Positions 8,085-17,765 are shown, counted from the first letter of the stretch. The stretch is 64,000 bases of DNA from Corynebacterium sp. P3-F1 (GCF_030503635.1 NZ_CP129965.1:1860001-1924000), one strand, 5' to 3'. A program made the numbers and translations. Notes: generated from the sequence alone by a model not told the origin.

Positions 8085-10379
8085 ATGGGAACAGATTTGA
8101 TTTTGGGGTTGAATCCGCAGCAGCAGGCGGCCGTCGAGCACACTGGTAGCCCGTTGCTCATTGTCGCTGGCGCGGGGTCCGGTAAGACCGCTGTGCTCAC
8201 CCGGCGCATCGCGTACCTGTTGCAGGAGCGGGGAGTGGCGCCGTGGGAGATTCTGGCGATCACATTCACAAACAAGGCTGCGGCGGAGATGAAGGAGCGT
8301 GTGAGCCAGCTCATCGGTCCGCAAGCGGAGCGCATGTGGGTGGCCACCTTCCACTCTGTGTGCGTGCGCATGCTCCGCCAGCAAGCACAGTTAGTGGACG
8401 GGTTGAACACGAACTTCACCATTTACGACGGGGATGATTCGCGGCGCTTGCTGGGGATGATCGCCAAAGAGGCCAACCTGGACCTGAAGAAATTCTCGCC
8501 CCGCGCTTTGGCGAATGCGATCTCGAACCTGAAGAACGAGTTGATCGGGCCGCAGCAGGCGCAGGCGAATGCAGAGAAGACGAAGAATCCTTTCGAGGTC
8601 ACAGTGGCGCGTGTGTATGTCGAATACCAGCGCCGCTTGCGTGAATCGAATGCGGTGGACTTCGACGATCTCATCGGGGAAGTAGTCGGCCTGTTCCGGC
8701 GCCACCCGCAGGTAGTCGAGTATTACCGGCGCCGTTTCCGGCACGTGCTTGTGGACGAATACCAGGACACCAACCACGCCCAGTACGAGCTCATCCACAC
8801 CCTCGTCGGGAATGGCCCTGATGCGCCGGAGCTGGCCGTCGTGGGCGATTCCGATCAATCCATTTACGCGTTCCGTGGAGCTACGATCCGCAACATCGAG
8901 GAATTCGAGCGGGATTACCCGAATGCGACCACGATCATGCTCGAGCAGAACTACCGCTCCACGCAGAATATTCTCGCGGCCGCTAACGCGGTGATCGCGC
9001 AGAATGCGGGACGCCGTCCGAAAAAGCTCTGGACGGATCTCGGCCAGGGCGAGAAGATCGTCGGCTACGTCGCGGACAATGAGCACGATGAGGCCCGCTT
9101 TGTTGCCAACGAGGTCGACGCGCTGGCCGACAGGGGAGTGGATTATTCAGATATCGCGGTCATGTACCGCACCAATAACTCCTCGCGCGCGTTGGAGGAC
9201 ATTTTCATCCGCGCAGGCATCCCCTACAAGGTTGTCGGTGGCACGCGCTTCTACGAGAGGAAAGAAATCCGCGACGTGGTCGCGTACCTGCGGGTGCTGG
9301 ACAACCCGGATGATTCGGTGAGCATGCGCCGCATCATCAACGTGCCCAAGCGCGGCATCGGGGACAAAGCCCAAGCCATGGTCGCCCTGTACGCGGAGAA
9401 CCACCAGGTGAGCTTTGGACAGGCGCTTATCGACGTCGCCGGAGGGGAAGGTAGCGCCATCTCCTCCCGCTCCCGCAACGCCATCAAGGGTTTCGTGGAC
9501 CTTCTCGAGGGTCTGCGGTCAGACATGGCCGAATTGGTCAACGAAGTGACGGGCATGCCGGACCTCGGTGGGCTTGTCGCCCGAATACTGGACGCGACTG
9601 GTTACAGCGCAGAACTTGAGGCGTCGAATGATCCGCAGGACGGCGCGCGGCTGGACAACTTGAACGAGCTGGTCTCTGTGGCGCGCGAATTCTCCTCGGA
9701 AGCGGCGAACCAGATGGCGTACGAGAATGTCGACCCGGAAAGCGGGGAAGCGCAACCGGGATCGTTGCAGGCATTCCTAGAGCGCGTCTCACTCGTTGCG
9801 GATGCGGACCAGATTCCGGATGAGGGGCAAGGCGTGGTCACTCTGATGACGCTTCACACTGCTAAGGGTCTGGAGTTCCCGGTCGTATTTGTCACGGGCT
9901 GGGAGGACGGGCAATTCCCGCACCTGCGTTCGCTCGGCGATCCGGACGAACTCGCCGAGGAACGTCGCTTGGCGTATGTGGGCATCACCCGTGCGCGTGA
10001 GCAGCTCTACCTCACGCGCGCTCTGCTCCGGTCTTCTTGGGGCGCCCCGGTGACCAACCCCGCCAGTCGCTTCCTCGCGGAAGTCCCGGAAGACCTCCTC
10101 GACTGGCGGCGTGTGGAACCTGAGCGGTCCTTCTCCTCTGATGCATGGGGGTCCCCCGCCCCCGCTCGGCGCAGCAAGCGCCGCACGGAAAGCAGTTTGA
10201 AGGTGAATAAGAACCTTCAGTTGGCTAAGGGGGACCGCGTCAATCACGCGAAGTACGGGCTAGGCACGGTCATGAGCGTCGATGGCGTTGGCCCGCGAGA
10301 GACCGTCACCATCGACTTTGGTTCGAGCGGCACGGTTCGCCTCATGCTCATTGGCGGTGTACCGATGGAGAAGCTCTAA
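8085..10379 (+). CDS. uvrD1: ATP-dependent DNA helicase UvrD/PcrA (UvrD1)
   Basis: 764 residues with the complete superfamily 1A set: Q motif LNPQQQAAV, Walker A GAGSGKT (about residues 30-36), motif Ia TFTNKAA, Walker B DEYQDTN, motif III VVGDSDQSIYAFRGA, motif IV LEQNYRS, motif V TLHTAKGLEF and motif VI YVGITRARE. The C-terminus (KGDRVNHAKYGLGTVMSVDG) is the Tudor-like domain that binds RNA polymerase in PcrA and UvrD1. It acts in nucleotide-excision and transcription-coupled repair and in rescue of blocked forks. It contains the dispersed word at 9425. Confidence 0.95.
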   Translation: MGTDLILGLNPQQQAAVEHTGSPLLIVAGAGSGKTAVLTRRIAYLLQERGVAPWEILAITFTNKAAAEMKERVSQLIGPQAERMWVATFHSVCVRMLRQQAQLVDGLNTNFTIYDGDDSRRLLGMIAKEANLDLKKFSPRALANAISNLKNELIGPQQAQANAEKTKNPFEVTVARVYVEYQRRLRESNAVDFDDLIGEVVGLFRRHPQVVEYYRRRFRHVLVDEYQDTNHAQYELIHTLVGNGPDAPELAVVGDSDQSIYAFRGATIRNIEEFERDYPNATTIMLEQNYRSTQNILAAANAVIAQNAGRRPKKLWTDLGQGEKIVGYVADNEHDEARFVANEVDALADRGVDYSDIAVMYRTNNSSRALEDIFIRAGIPYKVVGGTRFYERKEIRDVVAYLRVLDNPDDSVSMRRIINVPKRGIGDKAQAMVALYAENHQVSFGQALIDVAGGEGSAISSRSRNAIKGFVDLLEGLRSDMAELVNEVTGMPDLGGLVARILDATGYSAELEASNDPQDGARLDNLNELVSVAREFSSEAANQMAYENVDPESGEAQPGSLQAFLERVSLVADADQIPDEGQGVVTLMTLHTAKGLEFPVVFVTGWEDGQFPHLRSLGDPDELAEERRLAYVGITRAREQLYLTRALLRSSWGAPVTNPASRFLAEVPEDLLDWRRVEPERSFSSDAWGSPAPARRSKRRTESSLKVNKNLQLAKGDRVNHAKYGLGTVMSVDGVGPRETVTIDFGSSGTVRLMLIGGVPMEKL

Positions 10380-10383
10380 CCGT

Positions 10384-11064
10384 CTAGATGGTGATGCCGC
10401 GGGCGGCGAACCACGGCACGGGGTCCACTTTCTTTTGGCCGTCAGGCATGATCTCGAAGTGGAGGTGCGGCCCGGTGGAGTGGCCCTCGTTGCCCATTTC
10501 CGCAATCTGCTGCCCAGCGGTCACGCGCTCGCCGACGCTGACGTTGTAGGAGCGGATGTGCCCGTACACGCTGATCGAGCCGTCGTCGTGGCGCACACGG
10601 ACCCATTTACCAAAGCCGCGGGCAGGCCCCGCGTTGATCACGGTTCCGTCCATGACTGCGAGAATCGGGGTACCGATGCCGTTGGCGATATCGATGCCTT
10701 CGTGGAAGGAGCCCCAGCGGGAGCCATATCCGGATGTGAAGCGACCCTCAGTAGGCATGACTACCTTGCTGCCGTTAGCGGTCGTGCCGGTCTGCGGCGT
10801 GACGGAGGTGGTGGGGACACCGACCGTGGCCTCTTCCTCGTTGTACTCGGGAAGTGCGCGGGGGTCATAAACGATGTTGTACCCGGCGGCGGAGAAGGTT
10901 GCGCCCTTGGAGAAAATATCGTCGAGTGCCATTCCGATCGAAGGCAGTGCGGGGCCGATGCCGTCGACTTCCTGCCCGTTCACGGAGACGGAGAATGCAT
11001 GGGCGGGGACCGCGGTCAAGGGAATGGTGAGCGCCACGGCGGCGACGAGTGAGCGTCGTTTCAT
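10384..11064 (-). CDS. secreted M23 (LytM) metallopeptidase, copy 1
   Basis: 226 residues with a Sec signal peptide (MKRRSLVAAVALTIPLTAVP-AHA). The LytM domain shows GYGSRWGSFHEGIDIAN (zinc ligands H and D, about residues 133-140) and the HLHFE motif (second zinc site) near residue 206. It should cleave peptide cross-links in peptidoglycan outside the membrane. It ends 4 bp from the uvrD stop (convergent). A close paralogue lies immediately upstream on the same strand. Both resemble corynebacterial MepA-type peptidases; which one is orthologous cannot be decided here. Confidence 0.9.
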   Translation of the reverse strand: MKRRSLVAAVALTIPLTAVPAHAFSVSVNGQEVDGIGPALPSIGMALDDIFSKGATFSAAGYNIVYDPRALPEYNEEEATVGVPTTSVTPQTGTTANGSKVVMPTEGRFTSGYGSRWGSFHEGIDIANGIGTPILAVMDGTVINAGPARGFGKWVRVRHDDGSISVYGHIRSYNVSVGERVTAGQQIAEMGNEGHSTGPHLHFEIMPDGQKKVDPVPWFAARGITI

Positions 11065-11342
11065 GTCGTCCTTCTTCGCTACTTTCTTCGTTTGTTCGCG
11101 GAATTGGAGTCAGGCATGGAGATTCCAACTCGACACATGCTAGCTGCCGTTGGAAGCCTGATCAACGGGCATTTTCCCTGGAAGGGGCAAAGAAGAGCGG
11201 GAGAATTAAGAAAAAGCGCTGGTTACTCCTGTTAACTACTGTGACTAAAGTGATTTAGGTTCGTGCCGTCGCGGGGGTGAAAAAACACGAAAAATCCCCC
11301 CGGTCTCGCCGAGGGGATTGCTGAGGAAGCTTCAGTCTTTGG
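11065..11342. other. intergenic region between the two M23 genes
   Basis: 278 bp without a gene. It holds the terminator of the right-hand M23 gene and the upstream region of the left-hand one. GGTTACTCCTGTTAACTACTG (around 11221) contains GTTAC and GTTAAC elements that recur upstream of the second M23 gene. AAGTGATTTAGGTT (around 11249) has an inverted counterpart AACCTAAAT...AAATCACTTA upstream of that gene (around 12150). This suggests shared regulation. No small ORF stands out. Confidence 0.4.
11293..11319 (-). terminator. intrinsic terminator of M23 copy 2
   Basis: Read on the minus strand, AATCCCCTCGG pairs with CCGGGGGGATT across a 5-base loop, with one mismatch, and is followed by a run of T. 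It lies 24 bp after the stop of the 11343-12044 gene. This is a typical rho-independent terminator. Confidence 0.8.
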
Positions 11343-12044
11343 CTACAGGTTGATGCCGCGGGACGAGAGCCACGGGACCGGGTCGATAGCGTCGCCACCG
11401 GCCGGGTGAACCTCGAAGTGAAGGTGGGAGCCGGTGGAGAAGCCTCGGGAGCCCATTCCTGCGATCTTTTGGCCGGCGTGGACCTTCTGGCCTACCGTGA
11501 CGTCGATAGTCTCCATGTGGCCGTAGACGGTGATGGTGCCGTCCTCGTGGCGCAGCCGCACCCAGTTGCCGAAGCCGCCTGCCGGGCCGGCATCGATGAC
11601 GTCGCCGTCAGAGACTGCGACGATCGGGGTGCCGATAGCGTTAGCGATGTCGATGCCCTTGTGGAAGGTGCCCCAGCGCGGGCCGAAGCCGGAGGTGAAG
11701 TTGCCTTCTGCCGGCTTCACTGACAGCGGTGCGCGGGCGGCGAGGTCGGCGGCGGTGCGCACCTTGGCGTACTCGACAGCCTTGCCCAGCTGCTCGGAAA
11801 GGTTGTCCACCGGCTTGTACTCGTTGATCGTGAGGATCTGCGGTGCTTCCTTGGTGATCTCGTCGGTAGCGCCATCGAGCGCAGCCTGGGCTGCGTCTGC
11901 GTGATCGGCGTTGGCTGCGGATGCGACGGAGATTCCGCCGGATGCAACTGCGCCGGTGGCAACGGCGACCAGTGCGACACGACCCTTGTTCGGGCTCTGC
12001 TTGCGGTGCTTGCCTGCGGTGCGGCGTGCGCTCGAAGAGTTCAA
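11343..12044 (-). CDS. secreted M23 (LytM) metallopeptidase, copy 2
   Basis: 233 residues. A long basic N-terminus (KHRKQSPNKGR) precedes a hydrophobic stretch VALVAVATGAVASGGISVAS that acts as a signal peptide or anchor. The LytM domain has GFGPRWGTFHKGIDIAN (zinc ligands H and D) and GSHLHFEVHP (H-x-H) near the end. The catalytic domain closely resembles copy 1 while the N-terminal halves differ. It is predicted to trim peptidoglycan cross-bridges during cell separation. Three GTAAC/GTTAC elements lie 28-78 bp upstream, consistent with control by a cell-wall regulator such as MtrA (inference). A clear terminator follows. Confidence 0.9.
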   Translation of the reverse strand: MNSSSARRTAGKHRKQSPNKGRVALVAVATGAVASGGISVASAANADHADAAQAALDGATDEITKEAPQILTINEYKPVDNLSEQLGKAVEYAKVRTAADLAARAPLSVKPAEGNFTSGFGPRWGTFHKGIDIANAIGTPIVAVSDGDVIDAGPAGGFGNWVRLRHEDGTITVYGHMETIDVTVGQKVHAGQKIAGMGSRGFSTGSHLHFEVHPAGGDAIDPVPWLSSRGINL

Positions 12045-12281
12045 GGTGTACCTCGTTTAGATCGGCATTGGGTTACGCTTCGTTCCGGAATCGTAACCTC
12101 TTTGTTATCTACGGGAGGTAACACTAGCCAGTCCCGGGCGGTCAAGCAACCTAAATGAATTAAATCACTTATTCGTGTGTCTACGGTCATGCGTTACACG
12201 AATGCGGGATAGGGATCACATTGTCGTCGCTCACGTGTCCCAACGTCTAATTGTGCTGTCCACGTGCCAAGGTTGATAGCA

Positions 12282-13829
12282 ATGAGCAACAAGTCGAGTC
12301 CTCCCTCCAGATCCGCCCGCACTTCGCCCGCGGTGTCGCGCCGTCGCTCGCGTCAAAGCAGCGTTGACCCTGCTGTGCGCGCGCCCGCGGCGGAGCGTGT
12401 GCCCACGACGATGAAAGAGCGGGTGCGCCACTATCTTCCCTTCATCGGTGTTCCGAATCTGGTTCTCGTGCTCGGCATCATCGCCGTGTGTCTAGCCGCA
12501 ATCCTGCTAACGGGCGGCCGTCTCGCCGCATTATCCGCGTCTATCGCCCAGATGTGGTTCGTCGTGCATGGCGTCCCCGTGACATTCCAAGGGGTGACGT
12601 TGGGGGCGGTGCCGCTTCTTCCGGCAATTGGTGTGGCGGCGTTGATCGCGTGGCGTGTCCGGGTGGCCACGCGCGAGCGTGTCAGCATCCTCGACTTGTA
12701 CGTGATCTGTGGGCTTGTCGTTCTCATTCCGTTCACGTTGTCCGCGATTGCCTGGTTCATGGTGTCGGATGCCACCGCGGTGTTCCCTGTTGCTCCGCCC
12801 GCCATACACAAGGCGCTGCTCATTCCGGTTTTCGTGCACGTCGTGGGTTTGGCGTGCGGAATGAGCGGGCGTTTGTGGAAAGCGTTGCTCGCACGGATCG
12901 GAGCGCCGGAAGCGCTTTTCGACGCCACCCGTGCCGTCGTCCACCTCTCCCTCCGCCTCGCCGGAGTTGCGGCCGTTGTCTACCTCGTACTGCTGACCGC
13001 GGGATATAGCCGTCTCGGGGATCTGCTCGACCAGTTCCCGGTGTTGGGTGCCGGCGGCGGTGTCGCGCTGTTCCTTTTGGGCGTGCTGTACCTGCCTAAT
13101 GCGGCGCTCTCAACACTCGCTGTTTTATTGGGGGCTCCGTTCGATATTGCGCAGGGTGGAGTCTCTCTCTTCGGGGCATCATTGGTTCCGCTTCCGCCTT
13201 TCCCGTTGTTCGCCGCCATCCCGGGTGAAGTACCCGTGTGGGCGCCGGTGCTGCTCGCCGTTCCTGCTGCCGTCATGATTCATTTCGTCCTGCCCCGGCG
13301 CTTGGGCTGGGTGGAGATCCTCATCGCGGCGGCGTTCGCTGCCGTTCTGGCTGCGTTCGCGGGGCTGATGTCCGGCGGTGATGTGGGGGCGTACGGCTGG
13401 ATCGGTCCCGACCCGTGGTTCTTCGCACTCGCCTCCGCCCTCTGGGTTGTCGTCGTCGCGGGAGCAGCTTGGCTCGTCGCGCAGGTCCTTCAGTCACGGA
13501 AACAGTCTCAACAGCAGTTGGAGGAGCAGGCGGAGCAACAGGACCGGACCGAGTCCATGCCTGCCACCACTTCCGACGCGGAAGCTCGAGAGATCATCGA
13601 GGAAGAAACCGAGGAAGAGCCTGAAGGCGAGCCCGAAGAAGAACAGGAATCTGAGGAAGATCAGGTGATCGAAGAAGAGGAGGGGACCGACGAAGAGCAG
13701 GAGACTGTAGGCGAAGCTGAAGACGAAGACGAAAGCGAGACCGAAGCGGAAAGTGACGGGGCAGAGGACGTCGATAAGCCTGCTGGCTCGACGGCGATCT
13801 CTGTTTTGCGCGCGGAGCAGCTAGACTGA
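12282..13829 (+). CDS. DUF6350-family polytopic membrane protein
   Basis: 515 residues from the ATG at 12282. A Ser/Arg-rich cytoplasmic N-terminus is followed by many hydrophobic segments from about residue 48 to 405, and then a roughly 100-residue tail that is mostly Glu, Gln and Asp (EEETEEEPEGEPEEEQESEE and onward). In actinobacteria this family lies directly upstream of purN-purH, as here, 6 bp before purN. The function is unknown. The acidic tail is unusual and may be a low-complexity binding region. A copy of the dispersed word lies antisense in the tail (13769), read as Val-Asp-Lys. Confidence 0.8.
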   Translation: MSNKSSPPSRSARTSPAVSRRRSRQSSVDPAVRAPAAERVPTTMKERVRHYLPFIGVPNLVLVLGIIAVCLAAILLTGGRLAALSASIAQMWFVVHGVPVTFQGVTLGAVPLLPAIGVAALIAWRVRVATRERVSILDLYVICGLVVLIPFTLSAIAWFMVSDATAVFPVAPPAIHKALLIPVFVHVVGLACGMSGRLWKALLARIGAPEALFDATRAVVHLSLRLAGVAAVVYLVLLTAGYSRLGDLLDQFPVLGAGGGVALFLLGVLYLPNAALSTLAVLLGAPFDIAQGGVSLFGASLVPLPPFPLFAAIPGEVPVWAPVLLAVPAAVMIHFVLPRRLGWVEILIAAAFAAVLAAFAGLMSGGDVGAYGWIGPDPWFFALASALWVVVVAGAAWLVAQVLQSRKQSQQQLEEQAEQQDRTESMPATTSDAEAREIIEEETEEEPEGEPEEEQESEEDQVIEEEEGTDEEQETVGEAEDEDESETEAESDGAEDVDKPAGSTAISVLRAEQLD

Positions 13830-13835
13830 TCTCTC

Positions 13836-14423
13836 GTGGCAGAGACTTCTCAGACTTCTGTGGCGGTGCTCGTCTCCGGATCGGGGACGTTGCTCCAAGC
13901 GATTCTCGATCACCAGGGTTCCTACCGGGTCGACCTTGTTGTCGCCGATGTGGAATGTCCCGCGTTGGACCGTGCGCGGTCGGCGGGTGTCCGGGCCGAG
14001 GTCGTGCCGTTGTCCGGCGATCGGGCGGAATGGAACCGGCAGTTGGCGGATACGGTGGCCAGCGCGGAACCGGGCGTCGTTGTCTCGGCGGGCTTCATGC
14101 GGATTGTCGGGGAAGCCTTCCTCGCGCGTTTCGAAGGTCGCCTCATCAACACCCACCCGGCTCTGCTGCCTTCTTTCCCGGGCGCCCACGCGGTGCGCGA
14201 TGCGCTAGCTTACGGCGTGAAGGTCACGGGGACGACTGTCCACTACATCGACGCCGGGGTGGACACCGGTGAGATTATCGCGCAGCGTGCGGTGGACGTG
14301 CGCGCGGGGGAGACTGAAGAAGACTTGCACGAACGCATCAAGGAGGTGGAGCGCGCGCTCATCGTGGACACGCTGAACCGCGCCGTCACCTCAACTAACG
14401 GAAAGGTCGAATTTCCAGCATGA
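13836..14423 (+). CDS. purN: phosphoribosylglycinamide formyltransferase
   Basis: 195 residues from a GTG start. It transfers a formyl group from 10-formyl-THF to GAR in purine synthesis. [16 protein letters not shown] is the phosphate-binding N-terminal strand. [30 protein letters not shown] (catalytic Asn-His region), and [17 protein letters not shown] (with the conserved Asp) follow in order. Its stop overlaps the purH start (ATGA), so the two are coupled. The ribosome site before the GTG is weak. Confidence 0.95.
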   Translation: MAETSQTSVAVLVSGSGTLLQAILDHQGSYRVDLVVADVECPALDRARSAGVRAEVVPLSGDRAEWNRQLADTVASAEPGVVVSAGFMRIVGEAFLARFEGRLINTHPALLPSFPGAHAVRDALAYGVKVTGTTVHYIDAGVDTGEIIAQRAVDVRAGETEEDLHERIKEVERALIVDTLNRAVTSTNGKVEFPA

Positions 14424-15940
14424 GCAACCGCACACCTATCAAACGCGCCCTGATCAGCGTCTTCGACAAGACTGGTATTGAAGAGCTGGCGTCGGCTCTC
14501 GCCGAGGCCGGGGTGGAGATCGTCTCCACCGGCTCCACCGCGCAGCGCATCAAGGACACGGGGGTGGATGTCACTGAGGTGGCGGAGCTCACCGGCTTCC
14601 CCGAGGTGCTCGAGGGTCGTGTGAAGACGCTGCACCCGCGCGTTCACGCTGGCATTCTGGCGGATCTGCGCAAGCCCGAGCACGCGAAGCAGATCGAGGA
14701 GCTCGGGGTGGAGCCGTTCGGCCTCGTTGTGGTGAACCTGTACCCGTTCGAAGAGACGGTCGCTTCCGGTGCAGGCTTCGACGACGTCGTGGAAATGATC
14801 GACATCGGTGGCCCGTCGATGGTGCGTGCGGCGGCGAAGAACCACCCGTCCGTGGCTGTGGTCGTCGACCCTGCCAAGTACGGCGAGGTCATCGAGGCTG
14901 TCAAAGCCGGCGGCTTCGACGAAGGGCAGCGGCGCCAGCTCGCCGCAGACGCGTTCGCGCACACAGCGCGTTACGATGCCGCCGTGTCCACATGGTTCGA
15001 TGAGCAGCTGGGCGGCTCGGATGCCCTGCGCTACGGGGAGAACCCGCACCAGGCCGCCCGCATTGTCTCCGACGGGACTGGTCTGGCCGGTGCGAAGCAG
15101 CACGGCGGCAAAGAAATGTCGTTCAACAATTACCAGGACGCGGATGCGGCATGGCGCGCCTGCTGGGACCACGAGCGCCCCTGCGTCGCAGTGATCAAGC
15201 ACGCCAACCCGTGCGGCATCGCCGTGTCCGAGACCTCGATCGCGGATGCGCACGCCAAGGCCCACGCGTGCGACCCGGTCAGCGCCTATGGCGGTGTGAT
15301 CGCCTCCAACCGTGAGGTCAGCCTCGAGATGGCGGAGCAGATCAAGCCGATTTTCACCGAGGTCGTCATCGCCCCGAGCTTCGACGATGATGCCCTAGAG
15401 CTGCTCCAGACCAAGAAGAATCTGCGCATCCTCACCGCCGAGAAGCCGCAGAGCGGAGTCGAAGAGTTCAAGCAGATCTCCGGCGGCTGGCTCATCCAAG
15501 ACCGCGATGTCTACCAGGCCGACGGCGACAAGCCAGAGAACTGGGAACTGGCCGCCGGTGAGCCGGCTGACGAGCAGACTCTGGCGGACCTCGACTTCGC
15601 ATGGCACGCCATCCGGTGTGTGAAGTCCAACGCCATCCTCATCGCCAGCGACGGTGCAGCCGTCGGTGTGGGCATGGGCCAGGTCAACCGCGTCGACTCC
15701 GCCAAGCTCGCCGTCGATCGGGCCAACACCCTTGACGAGGGGCGCAACCGCACCAACGGCGCAGTTGCCGCGTCGGATGCGTTCTTCCCCTTCGCCGACG
15801 GATTCCAGATCCTCGCCGACGCCGGTGTGAAAGCGGTTGTTCAGCCCGGTGGGTCCATCCGTGACGAGGAAGTCATTGCTGCTGCGAATGAGGCGGGCGT
15901 GACCATGTACTTCACCGGCACACGCCACTTTGCCCACTAA
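14420..15940 (+). CDS. purH: bifunctional AICAR transformylase / IMP cyclohydrolase
   Basis: 506 residues, normal length. The N-terminal MGS-like cyclohydrolase domain begins [15 protein letters not shown] with STGSTAQRI and [13 protein letters not shown]. The C-terminal transformylase shows [20 protein letters not shown], the catalytic [10 protein letters not shown] block and ending [11 protein letters not shown] plus MYFTGTRHF. It performs the last two steps of IMP synthesis. It is co-transcribed with purN through an ATGA overlap. Confidence 0.97.
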   Translation: MSNRTPIKRALISVFDKTGIEELASALAEAGVEIVSTGSTAQRIKDTGVDVTEVAELTGFPEVLEGRVKTLHPRVHAGILADLRKPEHAKQIEELGVEPFGLVVVNLYPFEETVASGAGFDDVVEMIDIGGPSMVRAAAKNHPSVAVVVDPAKYGEVIEAVKAGGFDEGQRRQLAADAFAHTARYDAAVSTWFDEQLGGSDALRYGENPHQAARIVSDGTGLAGAKQHGGKEMSFNNYQDADAAWRACWDHERPCVAVIKHANPCGIAVSETSIADAHAKAHACDPVSAYGGVIASNREVSLEMAEQIKPIFTEVVIAPSFDDDALELLQTKKNLRILTAEKPQSGVEEFKQISGGWLIQDRDVYQADGDKPENWELAAGEPADEQTLADLDFAWHAIRCVKSNAILIASDGAAVGVGMGQVNRVDSAKLAVDRANTLDEGRNRTNGAVAASDAFFPFADGFQILADAGVKAVVQPGGSIRDEEVIAAANEAGVTMYFTGTRHFAH

Positions 15941-15998
15941 GCCCGATTAGAATGTAGGACTTCGAAGAGTTTCTTGCCCGGACAAAAGGACAAATAAC

Positions 15999-16544
15999 GT
16001 GAGTATCCCGACGTGGGGTGGGCCCGAGCCCCAGTACCAGCAGCCGCCGCAGCAGTATCAGCCGCAGCCGCCTGCACCGAAGCAGTCGAATACGGCTCTG
16101 GTTGTTGTGAGCACTGTCGCTGTCATTCTGGCGCTCGCTCTCGTCGGGTTCCTGGCGTACTACCTTTTCTCCAGCGGGAACGAGACCGAGGATGCCGCGG
16201 CAATGACGTCCGTGTCGGCGGAGTCTGCAACTCCAGCATCCAAATCCACGGTCACGACGACCGTCGATGCGCCTGCGCCAGAGAAGGCGCACCCGAAGAA
16301 AGCAGCCGCCACGTGCGATTATTCGGACTGGTATGTCACCGATTCGAATGTGACCACCCCCGGGTTCGCGGCGAACGTCTACAATGCTTTCAAAGCGGCG
16401 TGCCGCAATGAAGGCACCCCCAATGTGACGCTCGTGGATGTGTATAGCCCAAGCACCAAAACGAACTACACCATGACGTGCCGGGATCGCGGTGACCAAG
16501 TGGTGTGCACTGGCGGACGCAACGCAGCCGTATATATCTCGTGA
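15999..16544 (+). CDS. single-pass membrane protein with extracytoplasmic domain, unknown
   Basis: 181 residues starting at GTG 15999, after an AAAAGGA ribosome site. The N-terminus is Gln/Pro-rich (YQQPPQQYQPQPPAP), followed by one transmembrane helix (ALVVVSTVAVILALALVGFL, about residues 32-51), a Ser/Thr/Pro linker, and an outer domain with three Cys residues (CDYSDWYVT, AACRNEG, MTCRDRGDQVVC region) that could form disulfides. I do not recognise the outer domain. It overlaps the next gene by four bases (GTGA), so the two are translated together and may cooperate at the envelope. Confidence 0.75.
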   Translation: MSIPTWGGPEPQYQQPPQQYQPQPPAPKQSNTALVVVSTVAVILALALVGFLAYYLFSSGNETEDAAAMTSVSAESATPASKSTVTTTVDAPAPEKAHPKKAAATCDYSDWYVTDSNVTTPGFAANVYNAFKAACRNEGTPNVTLVDVYSPSTKTNYTMTCRDRGDQVVCTGGRNAAVYIS

Positions 16545-17425
16545 AACGAAAGCTAACGGCCGAAGGCGCTGCTCTGACAGCCGCGGCTGCCCTCGGGTTG
16601 AGCGCCTGCACGATCGGGGACCCGCTCACTGAACCGGAAACCGTTGAAGTCGTCACCGTGACTGAGACGTCCGGACAGGCACATTCACCTGCCCCGCGGG
16701 GCTCCGATCCACGGCCCACCACCGACACACCTGGCGGTGACCTGAGCCAGGTTCTGCAGCGTGCGGTCGACAATGCCATTGCCGCTCACGGGGGGAAAGC
16801 GGCGGTGTCGATCGGAGGCGAGAGCTCCGCCGGTGACGCATCCGGTTTCGCCTCATGGTCGACGATGAAGGTTCCCGTCGCCATTGCCGCTCTCAAAGAG
16901 CACCCAGAGCTGACGGTGGAGGCCGCGAACGCCATCCAGGTCTCGGACAACGGGGCGGCGAACATTCTGTGGAACAGTACGTCCCCTGATGCTGTCGAAG
17001 CGGTCCTAGCTGAAGGCGCAACTCCCGTGGCTGTGCAACGCGAAGTCACCCGGCCGGGCTTCTCCGCCTTCGGACAGACTCAGTGGACTGTTGCAGAACA
17101 GGCACGTTTCGCCTCGCATCTGGGCTGTGTGGCGGGTTCAGCTCCGGTCCTCGAGTTGATGGGCAATATCGCCGGCGGCCAGGCCTACGGTTTGGGCACG
17201 ATTCCGGGGGCACGCTTCAAGGGGGGCTGGGGGCCGTCGATAAGCGGGGCCTACGAAGTTCGGCAATTCGGTCTCGTGCCCGACAGCAATGGACGCATGA
17301 TCCCACTCGCGATCGCAGCGAGCGCAGCTGACGGCACCTACGAATCCGGCCAGGTGATGCTCACTCAGCTGACCAAAGAGCTCATTCCCGCACTGGGCAC
17401 CGCACCGGGGGCAGCCTGCGCATAA
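16541..17425 (+). CDS. beta-lactamase/transpeptidase-fold lipoprotein
   Basis: 294 residues from the GTG at 16541 that overlaps the previous stop. The signal peptide ends in a lipobox, LSAC (Cys about residue 22). The mature part carries the three serine penicillin-recognising enzyme motifs in order: STMK (SxxK, about residue 107), SDN (about 135) and KGGW in place of KTG (about 228). This is class A beta-lactamase-like topology, yet the sequence is far from resistance enzymes and lacks an obvious ExxLN omega-loop signature. It may be a housekeeping hydrolase or binding protein of the cell wall. A strong terminator follows. Confidence 0.72.
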   Translation: MKRKLTAEGAALTAAAALGLSACTIGDPLTEPETVEVVTVTETSGQAHSPAPRGSDPRPTTDTPGGDLSQVLQRAVDNAIAAHGGKAAVSIGGESSAGDASGFASWSTMKVPVAIAALKEHPELTVEAANAIQVSDNGAANILWNSTSPDAVEAVLAEGATPVAVQREVTRPGFSAFGQTQWTVAEQARFASHLGCVAGSAPVLELMGNIAGGQAYGLGTIPGARFKGGWGPSISGAYEVRQFGLVPDSNGRMIPLAIAASAADGTYESGQVMLTQLTKELIPALGTAPGAACA

Positions 17426-17429
17426 AAAT

Positions 17430-17460
17430 CTCCCCGCCTCCGAATAAAGGAGACGGGGAG
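17430..17460. terminator. bidirectional intrinsic terminator
   Basis: CTCCCCGCCTCC (17430-17441) pairs with GGAGACGGGGAG (17449-17460) over a 7-base loop with one internal mismatch. A-rich flanking bases on both sides allow function in either direction, serving the lipoprotein gene (+) and rpsR (-). Confidence 0.8.
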
Positions 17461-17498
17461 AAATGTCGAACTCTACGCTGTCATCGTCAACCGGTTCT

Positions 17499-17747
17499 TT
17501 AGCGGCTGGTGAACGGCAGCAGAGCCATCTCGCGCGCGTTTTTCACAGCGGTAGCGACTTGGCGCTGCTGCTGCGGCGTCAGGCCAGTGACGCGACGCGA
17601 ACGGATCTTGTGGCGGTCGGAGATGAACAGACGCAAGGTCTCAATGTCCTTGTAGTCCACAGCTTCGATGCCCTTGGCCTTGAGCGGGTTCTTCTTCGGG
17701 CGGCGGGACTGCTCCATCCGCACCTTGCGGTTGTTATTGCGCTTCAT
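17499..17747 (-). CDS. rpsR: 30S ribosomal protein bS18, zinc-independent form
   Basis: 82 residues, last gene of a minus-strand rpmB-rpmG-rpsN-rpsR operon. Typical bS18 sequence: [21 protein letters not shown] and [24 protein letters not shown]. No Cys pair is present, so it is the C-minus form that does not bind zinc. In actinobacteria such four-gene clusters encode alternative proteins that replace the zinc-binding versions under zinc starvation; that is family knowledge applied here. Confidence 0.95.
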   Translation of the reverse strand: MKRNNNRKVRMEQSRRPKKNPLKAKGIEAVDYKDIETLRLFISDRHKIRSRRVTGLTPQQQRQVATAVKNAREMALLPFTSR

Positions 17748-17765
17748 GTGTATGCACTCCCTTGC

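Noticed and set aside
16541-17425. Acquired beta-lactamase resistance gene
   Set aside because: The motifs are present, but KTG is KGG, the omega-loop signature is not clear, and G+C content and gene coupling look native.
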